Positions 9,969 to 17,493 of a stretch of 64,000 nt of DNA are shown here, piece by piece. The notes beneath the pieces were generated by a model. That model was not told the DNA's origin. It worked only from the letters and a program-made list of their open reading frames with translations, and made no database searches. Source of the stretch: Pirellulaceae bacterium (lineage in GTDB: Bacteria; Planctomycetota; Planctomycetia; Pirellulales; Pirellulaceae); contig JAHBXS010000001.1 in the NCBI GenBank assembly GCA_019636375.1, forward strand, positions 806,001 to 870,000, in the 5' to 3' direction. The stretch's first letter is position 1. Every line of letters starts with the position of its first letter. The position numbers and the translations under genes were made by a program.

Positions 9969-10000
9969 GTTGGAGTACACACTTTAGCGTGTACTCCAAC
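9969..10000. repeat. 12-bp perfect inverted repeat, 8-nt loop
   Basis: Arms GTTGGAGTACAC (9969-9980) and GTGTACTCCAAC (9989-10000) are exact reverse complements around ACTTTAGC. It lies between the hsdM stop (10086, minus strand) and the next minus-strand gene. It could terminate the hsd transcript, but no T-tract follows on either strand. An alternative is a member of a dispersed palindromic repeat family. Confidence 0.7.
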
Positions 10001-10085
10001 GATCTCGTGAACGGTTACGAGTCTGCCGACATTGTGGGGCAAAGTACGTGACACGAGAGGCAGGAATGCCCATGATTTCGAAAAC

Positions 10086-11693
10086 TCAAGGCAGCGGAGG
10101 CAAACCCAGTTCATTTAGAAATTCGTTGTGCTTGGCGGTTGCCTGCTGGATCGATTCCTCGAGTTGAACCAGTGATTTGTGCGTTGCTGAAAGGTCAATC
10201 TCCTCCTCGGCCACCGCAGTGCTGATGTAGCGGGAGATGTTCAGATTGAAGTCCTCTTTGGCGATTCGCTCCATGCTGACTCGCTTCGAATAGCGGTCTT
10301 CTTCCTTGCGGAACTGATAGGTGTCGATAATCTTGGTGATGTGTTCTTCTGTAAGCTGGTTCTGGCGTTTGCCTTTGACAAAATGCTCGGCGGCATTGAT
10401 GAATAGTACGTCGTCGGGTTTCTTGCACTTCTTCAGGACGAGAATGCAAACCGGAATGCCGGTGGAGTAAAACAGATTGGCAGGCAGGCCGATGACCGTG
10501 TCGATATGACCGTCGTTGAGCAGTTTGGTGCGGATGCGTTCTTCGGCACCGCCTCGAAACAGCACACCATGCGGCAGGATGATGGCCATCACGCCTTCGT
10601 CTTTGAGGAAGTGGAAGCCGTGCAGCAGGAACGCAAAATCGGCAGCGGACTTGGGGGCCAGGCCATGGCTTTTGAAACGGACATCGTCGGCGAGGGCATC
10701 AGTCGGTTCCCAGCGGTAGCTGAACGGTGGATTGGCCACTACGGCGTCGAATAGGGGCTTTTTGGCGGGGTTCAGTTCCCGCATCATGTCCCATTCGTTC
10801 AGCAGCGTGTCGCCGTGAAAGATTTCGAACTCGGAATCCTTCACGCCATGCAGCAGCATGTTCATGCGGGCCAGGTTGTAAGTGGTGATGTTCTTTTCCT
10901 GTCCGAAAATCTTGCCAATGCCGTTTGCTCCCATTCGCTTTCGCACGTTGAGCAACAACGAGCCGGAGCCGCAGGCGAAATCGAGCACACTGGCGAGCCG
11001 GTCTTTTTTGCCGGTGGCTGGTTCCTGGCTGTCAAGCGTCACGATGGCAGAAAGAATGTCGGAGATTTGTTGCGGCGTGTAGAACTCGCCCGCCTTCTTG
11101 CCCGAACCGGCGGCGAACTGGCCGATCAGGTATTCGTAGGCATCGCCCAGGGCGTCGATGTCGGTCGAGAACTCGTTTAACCCCTCGGCGATTTTCTGGA
11201 TGATGGTGCAGAGCTTGGCGTTACGGTCTTCGTACTTCTTTCCCAGCTTGTCGGAGCCGAGATTGATCTCGGAGAACAGCCCCTGAAACGTACTCTCGAA
11301 GGATTCCGTCTCGATGTACTTAAATCCCGCCTGCAACGTGTTCAGCAGTTCGCCGTCTTGGGTGCGAGCCATATTGGCGATGCTGCTCCAGAGATGCTCA
11401 GGCTTGACAACATAATGCACCTTGCGCCGCATCTGTTTTTCGAACTCTCGAACGTCCTTGGGATTTTCGGCGTACCAAACAGCCAGCGGCACAATGCGCT
11501 CGTCACCATTGACCTTGGGATAATCCCGCCCCAGTTCCTTCTTGGCGGCGGTTTCATAGTTGTCCGAGAGGTACCGCAGAAACAGGAACGACAGCATATA
11601 ATCGCGGAAATCGTCCGCGTTCATCGCTCCACGCAGGTCGTCGGCGATTTTCCAGAGGGTATTGCCGAGTTGTTTTTGGTTGGTATCGTTCAT
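10086..11693 (-). CDS. hsdM: Type I restriction-modification system, methyltransferase subunit HsdM
   Basis: 535 residues. The N-terminal HsdM helical domain (LWKIADDLRGAMNADDFRDY) is followed by the N6-adenine methyltransferase core with SAM motif LDFACGSG (239-244) and catalytic motif NPPF (321-324). The C-terminal region ends in a helical segment expected to contact HsdS. It should methylate adenine in the sequence chosen by HsdS and also form part of the restriction complex with HsdR. It is the last gene of the locus, starting 6 bases after the PIN gene stop. Unusually, it is separated from hsdS by four non-RM genes. Confidence 0.95.
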   Translation of the reverse strand: MNDTNQKQLGNTLWKIADDLRGAMNADDFRDYMLSFLFLRYLSDNYETAAKKELGRDYPKVNGDERIVPLAVWYAENPKDVREFEKQMRRKVHYVVKPEHLWSSIANMARTQDGELLNTLQAGFKYIETESFESTFQGLFSEINLGSDKLGKKYEDRNAKLCTIIQKIAEGLNEFSTDIDALGDAYEYLIGQFAAGSGKKAGEFYTPQQISDILSAIVTLDSQEPATGKKDRLASVLDFACGSGSLLLNVRKRMGANGIGKIFGQEKNITTYNLARMNMLLHGVKDSEFEIFHGDTLLNEWDMMRELNPAKKPLFDAVVANPPFSYRWEPTDALADDVRFKSHGLAPKSAADFAFLLHGFHFLKDEGVMAIILPHGVLFRGGAEERIRTKLLNDGHIDTVIGLPANLFYSTGIPVCILVLKKCKKPDDVLFINAAEHFVKGKRQNQLTEEHITKIIDTYQFRKEEDRYSKRVSMERIAKEDFNLNISRYISTAVAEEEIDLSATHKSLVQLEESIQQATAKHNEFLNELGLPPLP

Positions 11694-11699
11694 GGATGG

Positions 11700-12269
11700 C
11701 TAAATCAGTTCTGAAAACTTTCGCAATTCTGCGACGGTCTGAGCCAGACCTTGGGACTCCAACGTCTCCAAATACTCGCTGACTGTCTTTGGTTTTTTCT
11801 TCAGACTTGCTCGATGTCGCTTCGCTGCCGTGCAGACGATGTTGGGAGCCAAATCAAGCTGATACTTCAGGAACTCGTCAGGATGGAGAGTTTCGATTCC
11901 AAAAGGCTGAAGACTTGCAGCAGGAAAGTGCTTTTGATTAAAGGTCACAATGACATCTGCTCCAGCGCGAATGGCGGCTGCCAAAACGTGGCGATCCTTT
12001 TCGTCGGGCAGGCTGATGGCCGGAATCAAATCTTCAAAACCCGTTACCAGGCAATCGCGGACATGAGCATCCATCAGATCGCGTGTCCGCTTTAGTTGTT
12101 CAGCCGTAAGATCGGATCGGTTTTTCAGTAGACTACCGATCCACTCGTCGTGAATCATGGAACTCCACTTCGCCCGGTACAAATCCAGCACGGCCAAATG
12201 CATTAGCAAATCACGCAGCGGTGCGGGATAGAGTACGCAGGCATCGTAAACGACCGTGAAGTGACTCAA
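11700..12269 (-). CDS. PIN-domain protein, probable toxin of a type II toxin-antitoxin pair
   Basis: 189 residues starting at TTG (12269), two bases after the stop of the partner gene. An ATG start is not available without losing the first PIN acidic residue. Visible PIN features are VVYDACVLYP (Asp9), HDEWIG (Glu42), and DEKDRHVLAAAIRAGADVIVTFN with acidic residues at 89-92 and 105. PIN domains are Mg2+-dependent RNases in VapC-like toxins. Its coupling to an HTH protein gene and insertion between hsdS and hsdM suggest an addiction module embedded in the restriction operon. No experiment supports toxicity here. Confidence 0.8.
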   Translation of the reverse strand: MSHFTVVYDACVLYPAPLRDLLMHLAVLDLYRAKWSSMIHDEWIGSLLKNRSDLTAEQLKRTRDLMDAHVRDCLVTGFEDLIPAISLPDEKDRHVLAAAIRAGADVIVTFNQKHFPAASLQPFGIETLHPDEFLKYQLDLAPNIVCTAAKRHRASLKKKPKTVSEYLETLESQGLAQTVAELRKFSELI

Positions 12270-12271
12270 GC

Positions 12272-12754
12272 CTAATACCCCATTTCGAGATCTTCGGCTT
12301 GCTGTGTCAGTTTTTCCAAAGTCTCCAGTCGCTGCCGATCCATCGTCTTTTTGTAATCCATCAGATCTTGAAACTGAATTCTACGATGGGTGCCAACCTT
12401 GCGATGCCGGATGACATTCTTTTCCAGTTGCTCGATCAAAAATGGGCGAGACACATTGAGAATGTCAGCCGCCTGCTGGGTGGTCAACTCGGCATGAATG
12501 GGGATGATCGTAACGGCGTTTCCTTGCGACATTTGCGTAAGAATATCGTTCAGCAAACGAATGGCGGAAACAGGAATCGATACTGTTTCCTCTTCGCCAG
12601 CCTCGTTTTCAGTACGAATTCGGAGCTTGAATTCCTTGCGTGTTACTCCGCGGCTCAGAAATCGCGCCAGACGGCGAGAGCTCTCTTGTGCCAGAGCCGC
12701 TTCCTCCGGTGTTGGAGTCAGGGCTTCGGATCGTTCGTCAAGTATGTTTGCCAT
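12272..12754 (-). CDS. Excisionase-type HTH DNA-binding protein, probable antitoxin partner of the PIN protein
   Basis: 160 residues from the ATG at 12754 (MANILDERSEALTP), preceded by an AAAGG purine stretch; the frame is open further upstream but without protein character. Residues near the middle, ELTTQQAADILNVSRPFLIE, form the MerR/excisionase-type helix-turn-helix used in many PIN-associated antitoxins, followed by a helical tail. It probably binds its own promoter and neutralises the PIN protein. Its promoter should lie in 12755-13154, the gap that also holds two gene remnants. Confidence 0.75.
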   Translation of the reverse strand: MANILDERSEALTPTPEEAALAQESSRRLARFLSRGVTRKEFKLRIRTENEAGEEETVSIPVSAIRLLNDILTQMSQGNAVTIIPIHAELTTQQAADILNVSRPFLIEQLEKNVIRHRKVGTHRRIQFQDLMDYKKTMDRQRLETLEKLTQQAEDLEMGY

Positions 12755-12930
12755 TTGCTGCCTTTCTTGTCTGCCAGCACGCAGATCATTCGTTTCAATC
12801 CCAATTCTATCGTCCAAACGCAACAAACGCAATAGTCGAAGCGAAAGAAAACGCCGATTCAGACGCCATTCCATGCAATTTTTACCGAAAACTGCAATTT
12901 TCAGGCCCATAGACAACTAGGCCGGACAGT

Positions 12931-13023
12931 TCATGGAACAACGACCGTCGATGGGAACAGCTGCTGCATCAGGCCTCGTTTGTGGGTCTTGAGGACTTCG
13001 ACCTTTTGGGGTGCGGCGGCCAT
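12931..13023 (-). pseudogene. Remnant of an hsdS 3' end
   Basis: A 30-codon frame (ATG at 13023 to TGA at 12931) contains VLKTHKRGLMQQLFP, matching the C-terminus of the intact HsdS (ALKTHKRGLMQQLFP). At the DNA level, 12953-13023 aligns without gaps to 14831-14901 with about 62 of 71 identical bases. It lacks both recognition domains. It lies distal to the HipA-DUF3037 module and is read as a displaced 3' tail of an older or related hsdS allele. Confidence 0.8.
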
Positions 13024-13036
13024 GAAGTTTTTTCAA

Positions 13037-13090
13037 TCAGAAGGTTGTTTTTCCAGCTCCGTTGGGGCCAGCAATGATGATTTTTTTTGC
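13037..13090 (-). pseudogene. Fragment of a P-loop (zeta-toxin/AAA type) gene
   Basis: Between two in-frame stops the minus strand encodes about 17 codons reading AKKIIIAGPNGAGKTTF. This is a perfect Walker A loop of the kind that starts zeta-toxin-like and related AAA proteins. There is no start codon and nothing follows, so it cannot be functional. It sits directly beside the hsdS remnant, suggesting that a once larger cargo gene was deleted here. Confidence 0.6.
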
Positions 13091-13154
13091 TTATTCCGAA
13101 ACAGTCTCTGAAGATGGAAAAAGTTGCTCCCACCAACCCAACCTTGTCTCCGGC

Positions 13155-13961
13155 CTAATGGGCGGATTCTTCAACTTCTTTGGCGAATGCCTCGGCGTCT
13201 CGCGGACGAATCAAACGGACATGATATTCCCGAAACAGAGGCTCAATATGCTCGGAGATTTCACGCTCTTGTCGTTCATCTTCTTGGGTTGAAACAACAA
13301 TCAATTGGTGCTGCTCACCGTTGATGCGATTTTTACTAATTAGATCACCATCGATAGCCATGTTTCCAGCTTGATTCTCGGCCCTCCGACCCGGAATAAA
13401 AATATGTGGTTTGACCAGATTTACCACGCCGTTACGGTAAGCATAGGGGACTTCCATCTTACGTTTTCTTAAGGGGACAACGATTGGAGGTGGATTCCAT
13501 ATCTTCTTTGATTTTGACAGACGATCAAAGGCATCACTGAGCGCGGGAGGAAGAACCCGAGCTGGAGTCGTATCAGTGGTTTTAATGCCTACTTGCTGAT
13601 CAACCAGCTCAGCGAACAGTCGCTCGAAATCCTGGTCAATATCCTTAATCTTTGCAAGTCGCGGCTCGGTCAAGCGAAAATCATTGGCTCGCGAGGCGGC
13701 AAAGTTTGCCAGATCGTGTTCCGTCAATATCTCGCGCAAACTCCCCTTCACGCGACTGACCAGACTATACCCGTTAAGCTTCAGATTCTTGAGGTCACCC
13801 TTGCTGGCATGAAACAACTTCCGCACACGTGACAGGTTATTCGTCAACCGCACCCGAACGTCATGCGGATCAAGACATAATAAAATCAGACCTACATTGA
13901 CCGCCTCGGCTCGAAACCGATCGGGACAATACTGTACGACACTATAAAAAGCTCTCGACAT
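13155..13961 (-). CDS. DUF3037 domain protein
   Basis: 268 residues. The N-terminus FYSVVQYCPDRFRAEAVNVGLIL is the DUF3037 signature; the rest is soluble and charged. DUF3037 genes commonly sit next to genes for HipA-like kinases, and here the start follows the kinase stop by 2 bases, so the two form a translationally close pair. Function is unknown. The partnership suggests regulation or targeting of the kinase, perhaps as a toxin-antitoxin-like or defence module. Confidence 0.8.
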   Translation of the reverse strand: MSRAFYSVVQYCPDRFRAEAVNVGLILLCLDPHDVRVRLTNNLSRVRKLFHASKGDLKNLKLNGYSLVSRVKGSLREILTEHDLANFAASRANDFRLTEPRLAKIKDIDQDFERLFAELVDQQVGIKTTDTTPARVLPPALSDAFDRLSKSKKIWNPPPIVVPLRKRKMEVPYAYRNGVVNLVKPHIFIPGRRAENQAGNMAIDGDLISKNRINGEQHQLIVVSTQEDERQEREISEHIEPLFREYHVRLIRPRDAEAFAKEVEESAH

Positions 13962-13963
13962 TG

Positions 13964-14806
13964 TTATTCACCCTTTGCACCAAACCACGGTGCGGCTACG
14001 TCGATCCATTTCTCAACATGATCGGCCACGAAAATGGCCCGGCGACAAATCAAATCCACCCACGCTCGGCGGGACTCCTCCGTCACCTGCCATTCAACGG
14101 GAACGGTCGCCACAATGGCACTTGCTGTTTCTTCGTCCATCTCGCGTAGCCGAGAACAGCACTCACCAATTATATTCTGCCTGAGCTTGCCTTTGAACTC
14201 CGGGAAAAGTCCGTACAAATTGTCGTCTTTTACCTTACCAATGTATGCTAGCTTGTGGCTCAATTCTTCTCCGCTACGGATAAAACACAACCCGTGGTCC
14301 ATGGCAATGAGGCGGCGTTTTCCTGCTTCAACGCCTTCAGTAGTGAGGAAAACGTTATCGTAATTTGGTTTCCGAGCGGTCAGATCATAATGATGGCGAT
14401 CGCAATTGAGTGTCCAGGTGTCAAAAACGATCAACCGAGTAATGTCGTCCGGATTTACAATTTGATCGAGTTCAGCTTCTGATTTGCCCCAAGGCCCGCC
14501 GCTCATTGCTTTAGCGGCAAAGGCTGGCCCTGGTTCCGACTTTTCCCCTCGGGGGAGATCAAACTCGTCATCTGCCTCTAAAACCAAGATTGCGATTTCA
14601 AAGGTGCTCAGCCCGAACCAATGTGCCAAGTGTGTTCCAACCCAATCGGTGGCCAATACATGCGGCCCTTGTCGATTGCCCAAGGGCTTGATGTAAGCAC
14701 GCCCCGCGTCGGTCATGACTTCGGTTGCGCCAGTGCTGGTATCCGCAGAACCGGCGACCGAGATCAGGTGTGTGGGATTCCAGTTCGATTCATACTGCCA
14801 AGGCAT
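13964..14806 (-). CDS. HipA-family kinase (HipA_2 type)
   Basis: 280 residues from the ATG at 14806 (MPWQYESNWNPTHLIS), which lies 5 bases after the hsdS stop; the longer frame would overlap hsdS. Kinase-like features are a Lys in AYIKPLG (about residue 40), the catalytic-loop motif NCDRHHYDL with Asp136 and a downstream Asn151, and the Mg2+-binding MDHG with Asp170. These match short HipA-like kinases that occur beside DUF3037 proteins. HipA enzymes phosphorylate translation factors or tRNA synthetases; the target here is unknown. It is cotranscribed with hsdS and DUF3037. Confidence 0.8.
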   Translation of the reverse strand: MPWQYESNWNPTHLISVAGSADTSTGATEVMTDAGRAYIKPLGNRQGPHVLATDWVGTHLAHWFGLSTFEIAILVLEADDEFDLPRGEKSEPGPAFAAKAMSGGPWGKSEAELDQIVNPDDITRLIVFDTWTLNCDRHHYDLTARKPNYDNVFLTTEGVEAGKRRLIAMDHGLCFIRSGEELSHKLAYIGKVKDDNLYGLFPEFKGKLRQNIIGECCSRLREMDEETASAIVATVPVEWQVTEESRRAWVDLICRRAIFVADHVEKWIDVAAPWFGAKGE

Positions 14807-14811
14807 ACCAA

Positions 14812-16062
14812 TCAAGCCTCCACCGAGGTTGGAAACAGTTGCTGCATCAGGCCGCGTTTGTGGGTCTTGAGGGCTTCGAACTTTTGGGTTTCGGCGGTGA
14901 TCAGGGCGTCGAGGCTGCTCAGGCACGAGGCGATGCGTTCTAGTTCGTCCTTGTCGCGGGGAATGACCAGCGGCATCTCAGTCAGCGTGGACAAGACGAT
15001 GTAAGGCGTGTTGCCGTCTTTCTTCTCAAGCTGAATGCGCGCGGGCAAATAGCGGTCGAGAAGGTACCGGAGGAAGACCACGTTGGCCTCGAACTCCTGC
15101 AACACATAGGTCCGCTGATAGGCATTGAACTTTCCGATGTAGTGATGGATGTAACCAAGATATGCACCATTTCCTGCAACCAGCAGCGCCTCACCTTCAA
15201 ATGCGTAGCGGTCGATTTGGTAGTAGTTTCTCGCGCAGGTGTAGAACCTGTATTGTCCATTTTCTACCATCGCGTTGGCATCAAGTTTCCCGGTCTTGAA
15301 GCTTTTCACAACATCGCCAAGTAGCTTGGGCTCCCACTCTCCAGCGTTTTGGAATTCGGGGAAGCGGAGGCGGGGTTGGGTTTCGCCTTCGCGGGGGAAA
15401 AGCTGCTGCATCAGCCCTTTTTTGTGGGTCTTGAGCGCGTCCACTTTCCGACCTTGCAACTCAATCAACTCGTCCAACGAACTCAAACACGATGCAATCT
15501 TTTGTTGCTCGGCTGGCTTAGGAGTAGGAAGTTGCAGCTCTGAGAACTGCGCGTAGCTGATCATTTTGCCATCGCGCAGACCTTCAAGGTTTTTGGTAAG
15601 TATTCGGATGAATCTATCCGTCTTGAAATAGTGCCTGAAGTACTCATCGCTACCTTGACCGCTGCGCCGGAGAATGACATAGGCCGGACTGCAAATTCCG
15701 TGATAACGCGAAAATTCGATGCCGCCTTGGAACGATCTGAGGCTGATAATGAAATCGCCCTCACTAACGACTTTGTAGCTCTCGATGCTTTTCTCTGTAA
15801 CCGAGACATGGTAGTCGATCATGTGCCGTGGAATTGCCCCGTGCTCTTGGGTGATTGCCAGAACTGGCAGACCCGGCTCAGGGTTTCGATCGTTGATTAG
15901 ATCAAACAACGAGTCACCTGATTGCAGAGTCCATGCATCTGCCTCACGAAACTCTGGAAACCGCAGCTTCGGCACCAGCGTGGGTTTGATGTCTTTGTTT
16001 TTTGACTCGCGCAAAGACGCAGAGACGCCAAGTTTTTTTGGAGGGCGGGATTTCTTCTTCAT
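14812..16062 (-). CDS. hsdS: Type I restriction-modification system, specificity subunit HsdS
   Basis: 416 residues with the expected two halves. Recognition domain 1 is followed by a conserved region with PAEQQKIASCLSSLDELIE and LKTHKKGLMQQLFP near the middle. Recognition domain 2 then ends with DELERIASCLSSLDALI and LKTHKRGLMQQLFP. These paired helical spacers hold HsdM and set the distance of the bipartite site. The ATG at 16062 overlaps the DUF1016 stop by 4 bases (coupled translation). The first 24 residues are encoded by one arm of a dispersed inverted repeat, so the functional start could be slightly internal. The recognised DNA sequence cannot be predicted by eye. Confidence 0.93.
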   Translation of the reverse strand: MKKKSRPPKKLGVSASLRESKNKDIKPTLVPKLRFPEFREADAWTLQSGDSLFDLINDRNPEPGLPVLAITQEHGAIPRHMIDYHVSVTEKSIESYKVVSEGDFIISLRSFQGGIEFSRYHGICSPAYVILRRSGQGSDEYFRHYFKTDRFIRILTKNLEGLRDGKMISYAQFSELQLPTPKPAEQQKIASCLSSLDELIELQGRKVDALKTHKKGLMQQLFPREGETQPRLRFPEFQNAGEWEPKLLGDVVKSFKTGKLDANAMVENGQYRFYTCARNYYQIDRYAFEGEALLVAGNGAYLGYIHHYIGKFNAYQRTYVLQEFEANVVFLRYLLDRYLPARIQLEKKDGNTPYIVLSTLTEMPLVIPRDKDELERIASCLSSLDALITAETQKFEALKTHKRGLMQQLFPTSVEA

Positions 16063-16099
16063 GCCTTTCTCCCTTTGCGTCTTGGCGTCTTTGCGTGAG
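16006..16099. repeat. Imperfect inverted repeat of a dispersed CGCAAAGACGC-type palindrome at the DUF1016/hsdS junction
   Basis: Arms at 16006-16032 and 16073-16099 are 27 bp each and match at 23 of 27 positions as inverted copies; both contain GCAAAGACGC-like units. The 40-bp centre contains the hsdS start and the DUF1016 stop. The element therefore encodes the DUF1016 C-terminus (HAKTPRRKGRKA) and the HsdS N-terminus (LGVSASLRESK). From general knowledge, similar CGCAAAGACGC palindromes are scattered in unrelated genomes; this was not checked by search. Confidence 0.75.
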
Positions 16100-17384
16100 C
16101 TTTTTTCTTCGGTTCATGTTTGAGATCAACAGGCAATTCTTCAGGGACTTCTTTTCCGAGTTGAGCGATGAAGCGTTCCATTTCCTCTTTCCCGGGCAAC
16201 TCGACGGCATAGCGGGAAACGAAGACCTGGTTGCTCAAGTCACCAAGGGCGAACTCGACGAGAGCGTCGTTCTTGCTGGTGCAAAGCAGGATGCCGATGG
16301 GCGGCTGGTCGCCAGTGGTCATCTGGTGTTTTTTGTACCAGGCGACGTAGGTGTTGAGCTGACCGAGGTGCTCGTGGCTGAAGGCATCGATCTTGAGTTC
16401 CACCAGGATGTGGCACTTGAGGATGCGGTGGTAGAAGACGAGATCGATGAAGAAATGTTCGTCGCCGATGAGGATGCGCTTTTGCCGAGCCTCGAAGCAG
16501 AAGCCGTGGCCCAGTTCAAGGAGGAAATCCTGCAGGCGATCCAGCAAAGCATCTTCCAGGTCCGATTCGGCCATAACATCTCTGGAACGCAAGCCGAGGA
16601 ATTCGAAGACGTAGGGATCGCGGATGATGTGAGCAGGCTGGAGCGTCTCGGCTGCAGCGTGGGCCATTTCGGACAGCCTGGCCTTGTCCTTCGAAAGACC
16701 GCTGCGCTGGTAATAAAGGCTGGCGATCTGGCGTCGCAGCTCACGAACAGACCAGTTTCCCCGGATACACTCAATTTCGTAGAAACGGCGCTGGGTGTCG
16801 TCAGGGAGGTCGATTAGCTCGACCAAGTGGGAGAAAGAGAGACGGTGGACCAATTGTGGAGACATCGACTCCACAATTTCAGATTTGGCGGTCACGGGCT
16901 GCCGTTTTGGTCGTGGCAGGTCAGTGAGTGGTGGCTGCAAGCCTTCCGTTTCAATGCTGGTGACCAAAACGGGAGACGCTGTCTCCCGTTTTGTTACGGA
17001 CAAGGCATTCAGATAAGGCTGCAAGGCTCCCACTCCAAGTCCCGTGAGCAATTCGGGAGTCACTGTCTCCCGAATCTGCGGATAAACGGCATAGAGGAGC
17101 CTGAAGCGTCGCAACTCGCGGACGTCCACTCGCTTGAGTCCGGCAGCGGTCAGCCGTTCTGCCAAGGCTGGCAACAGTCTTTCCCCATAGGCAGCCCGGT
17201 CTTTTCCCTGCTGTTCAAACTCAACGATGCGGTAGCCGATAAGCCAGTTCCGCAAGGTCAGCGCGACATTGACAGCTTTGGTCGCGAAATCCTGCGTCTG
17301 TTGATGGATGTGGACGATGGCGGAGACCAGCGAGTCAAAATCCCCGACAGCAGCGGACGGCGTTGATTTTTTTGTCTTTCTCAC
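16059..17384 (-). CDS. DUF1016 (YhcG-type) PD-(D/E)XK nuclease-domain protein
   Basis: 441 residues. The N-terminal DUF1016 domain (DVRELRRFRLLYAVYPQIRE, later GNWSVRELRRQI) is followed by a nuclease-like C-terminal domain with FFIDLVFYHR (Asp314) and ILVELK (Glu329, Lys331). Such proteins are common passengers in type I restriction loci and defence islands; their role is not settled. Residues 105-160 consist of two 28-residue repeats encoded by palindrome-bearing DNA, lying between the N-terminal and middle parts of the domain. The C-terminal tail derives from a dispersed inverted repeat. It overlaps hsdS by 4 bases. Confidence 0.85.
   Translation of the reverse strand: MRKTKKSTPSAAVGDFDSLVSAIVHIHQQTQDFATKAVNVALTLRNWLIGYRIVEFEQQGKDRAAYGERLLPALAERLTAAGLKRVDVRELRRFRLLYAVYPQIRETVTPELLTGLGVGALQPYLNALSVTKRETASPVLVTSIETEGLQPPLTDLPRPKRQPVTAKSEIVESMSPQLVHRLSFSHLVELIDLPDDTQRRFYEIECIRGNWSVRELRRQIASLYYQRSGLSKDKARLSEMAHAAAETLQPAHIIRDPYVFEFLGLRSRDVMAESDLEDALLDRLQDFLLELGHGFCFEARQKRILIGDEHFFIDLVFYHRILKCHILVELKIDAFSHEHLGQLNTYVAWYKKHQMTTGDQPPIGILLCTSKNDALVEFALGDLSNQVFVSRYAVELPGKEEMERFIAQLGKEVPEELPVDLKHEPKKKAHAKTPRRKGRKA
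16852..17075. repeat. Palindrome-bearing tandem repeat inside the DUF1016 gene
   Basis: Three inverted repeats lie within 225 bp of coding sequence. They are 16852-16861/16869-16878 (10-bp arms), 16965-16977/16981-16993 (13-bp perfect arms, 3-nt loop, core CGGGAGAC), and 17051-17059/17067-17075 (9-bp arms, core CGGGAG). The DNA from 16905 to 17072 encodes two 28-residue units, both of the form RET-x-(T/S)-P ... LQP-x-L-x-x-L, so the repeat length (84 bp) keeps the frame. Confidence 0.8.
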
Positions 17385-17407
17385 TTCTCACTTCCCTCTT
17401 CTAACTT

Positions 17408-17493
17408 TCATACGCGCTCAGTCCTGAAATATCACGCCCAGCGGCGCGTTTGGTGAGTAGGGGATACAGGTCGGCCATGAGGGCGAGTTCAGC
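17408..17493 (-). pseudogene. Remnant of an hsdR 3' end
   Basis: This 86-bp stretch aligns without gaps to the intact hsdR end at 18217-18302, with about 74 of 86 identical bases. In the hsdR frame it reads ELALMADLYPLLTKRAAGRD and onward to GLSAYES, so most changes are silent. The intact protein ends GLSAYEP. It lies just downstream of the KilA-N gene, whose reading frame runs into it in another frame. It is interpreted as the tail of a displaced hsdR allele. Confidence 0.88.

Noticed and set aside
16002-16817. 271-codon + strand open frame
   Set aside because: Antisense to the DUF1016 gene, which has clear motifs; its start lies in the dispersed repeat.
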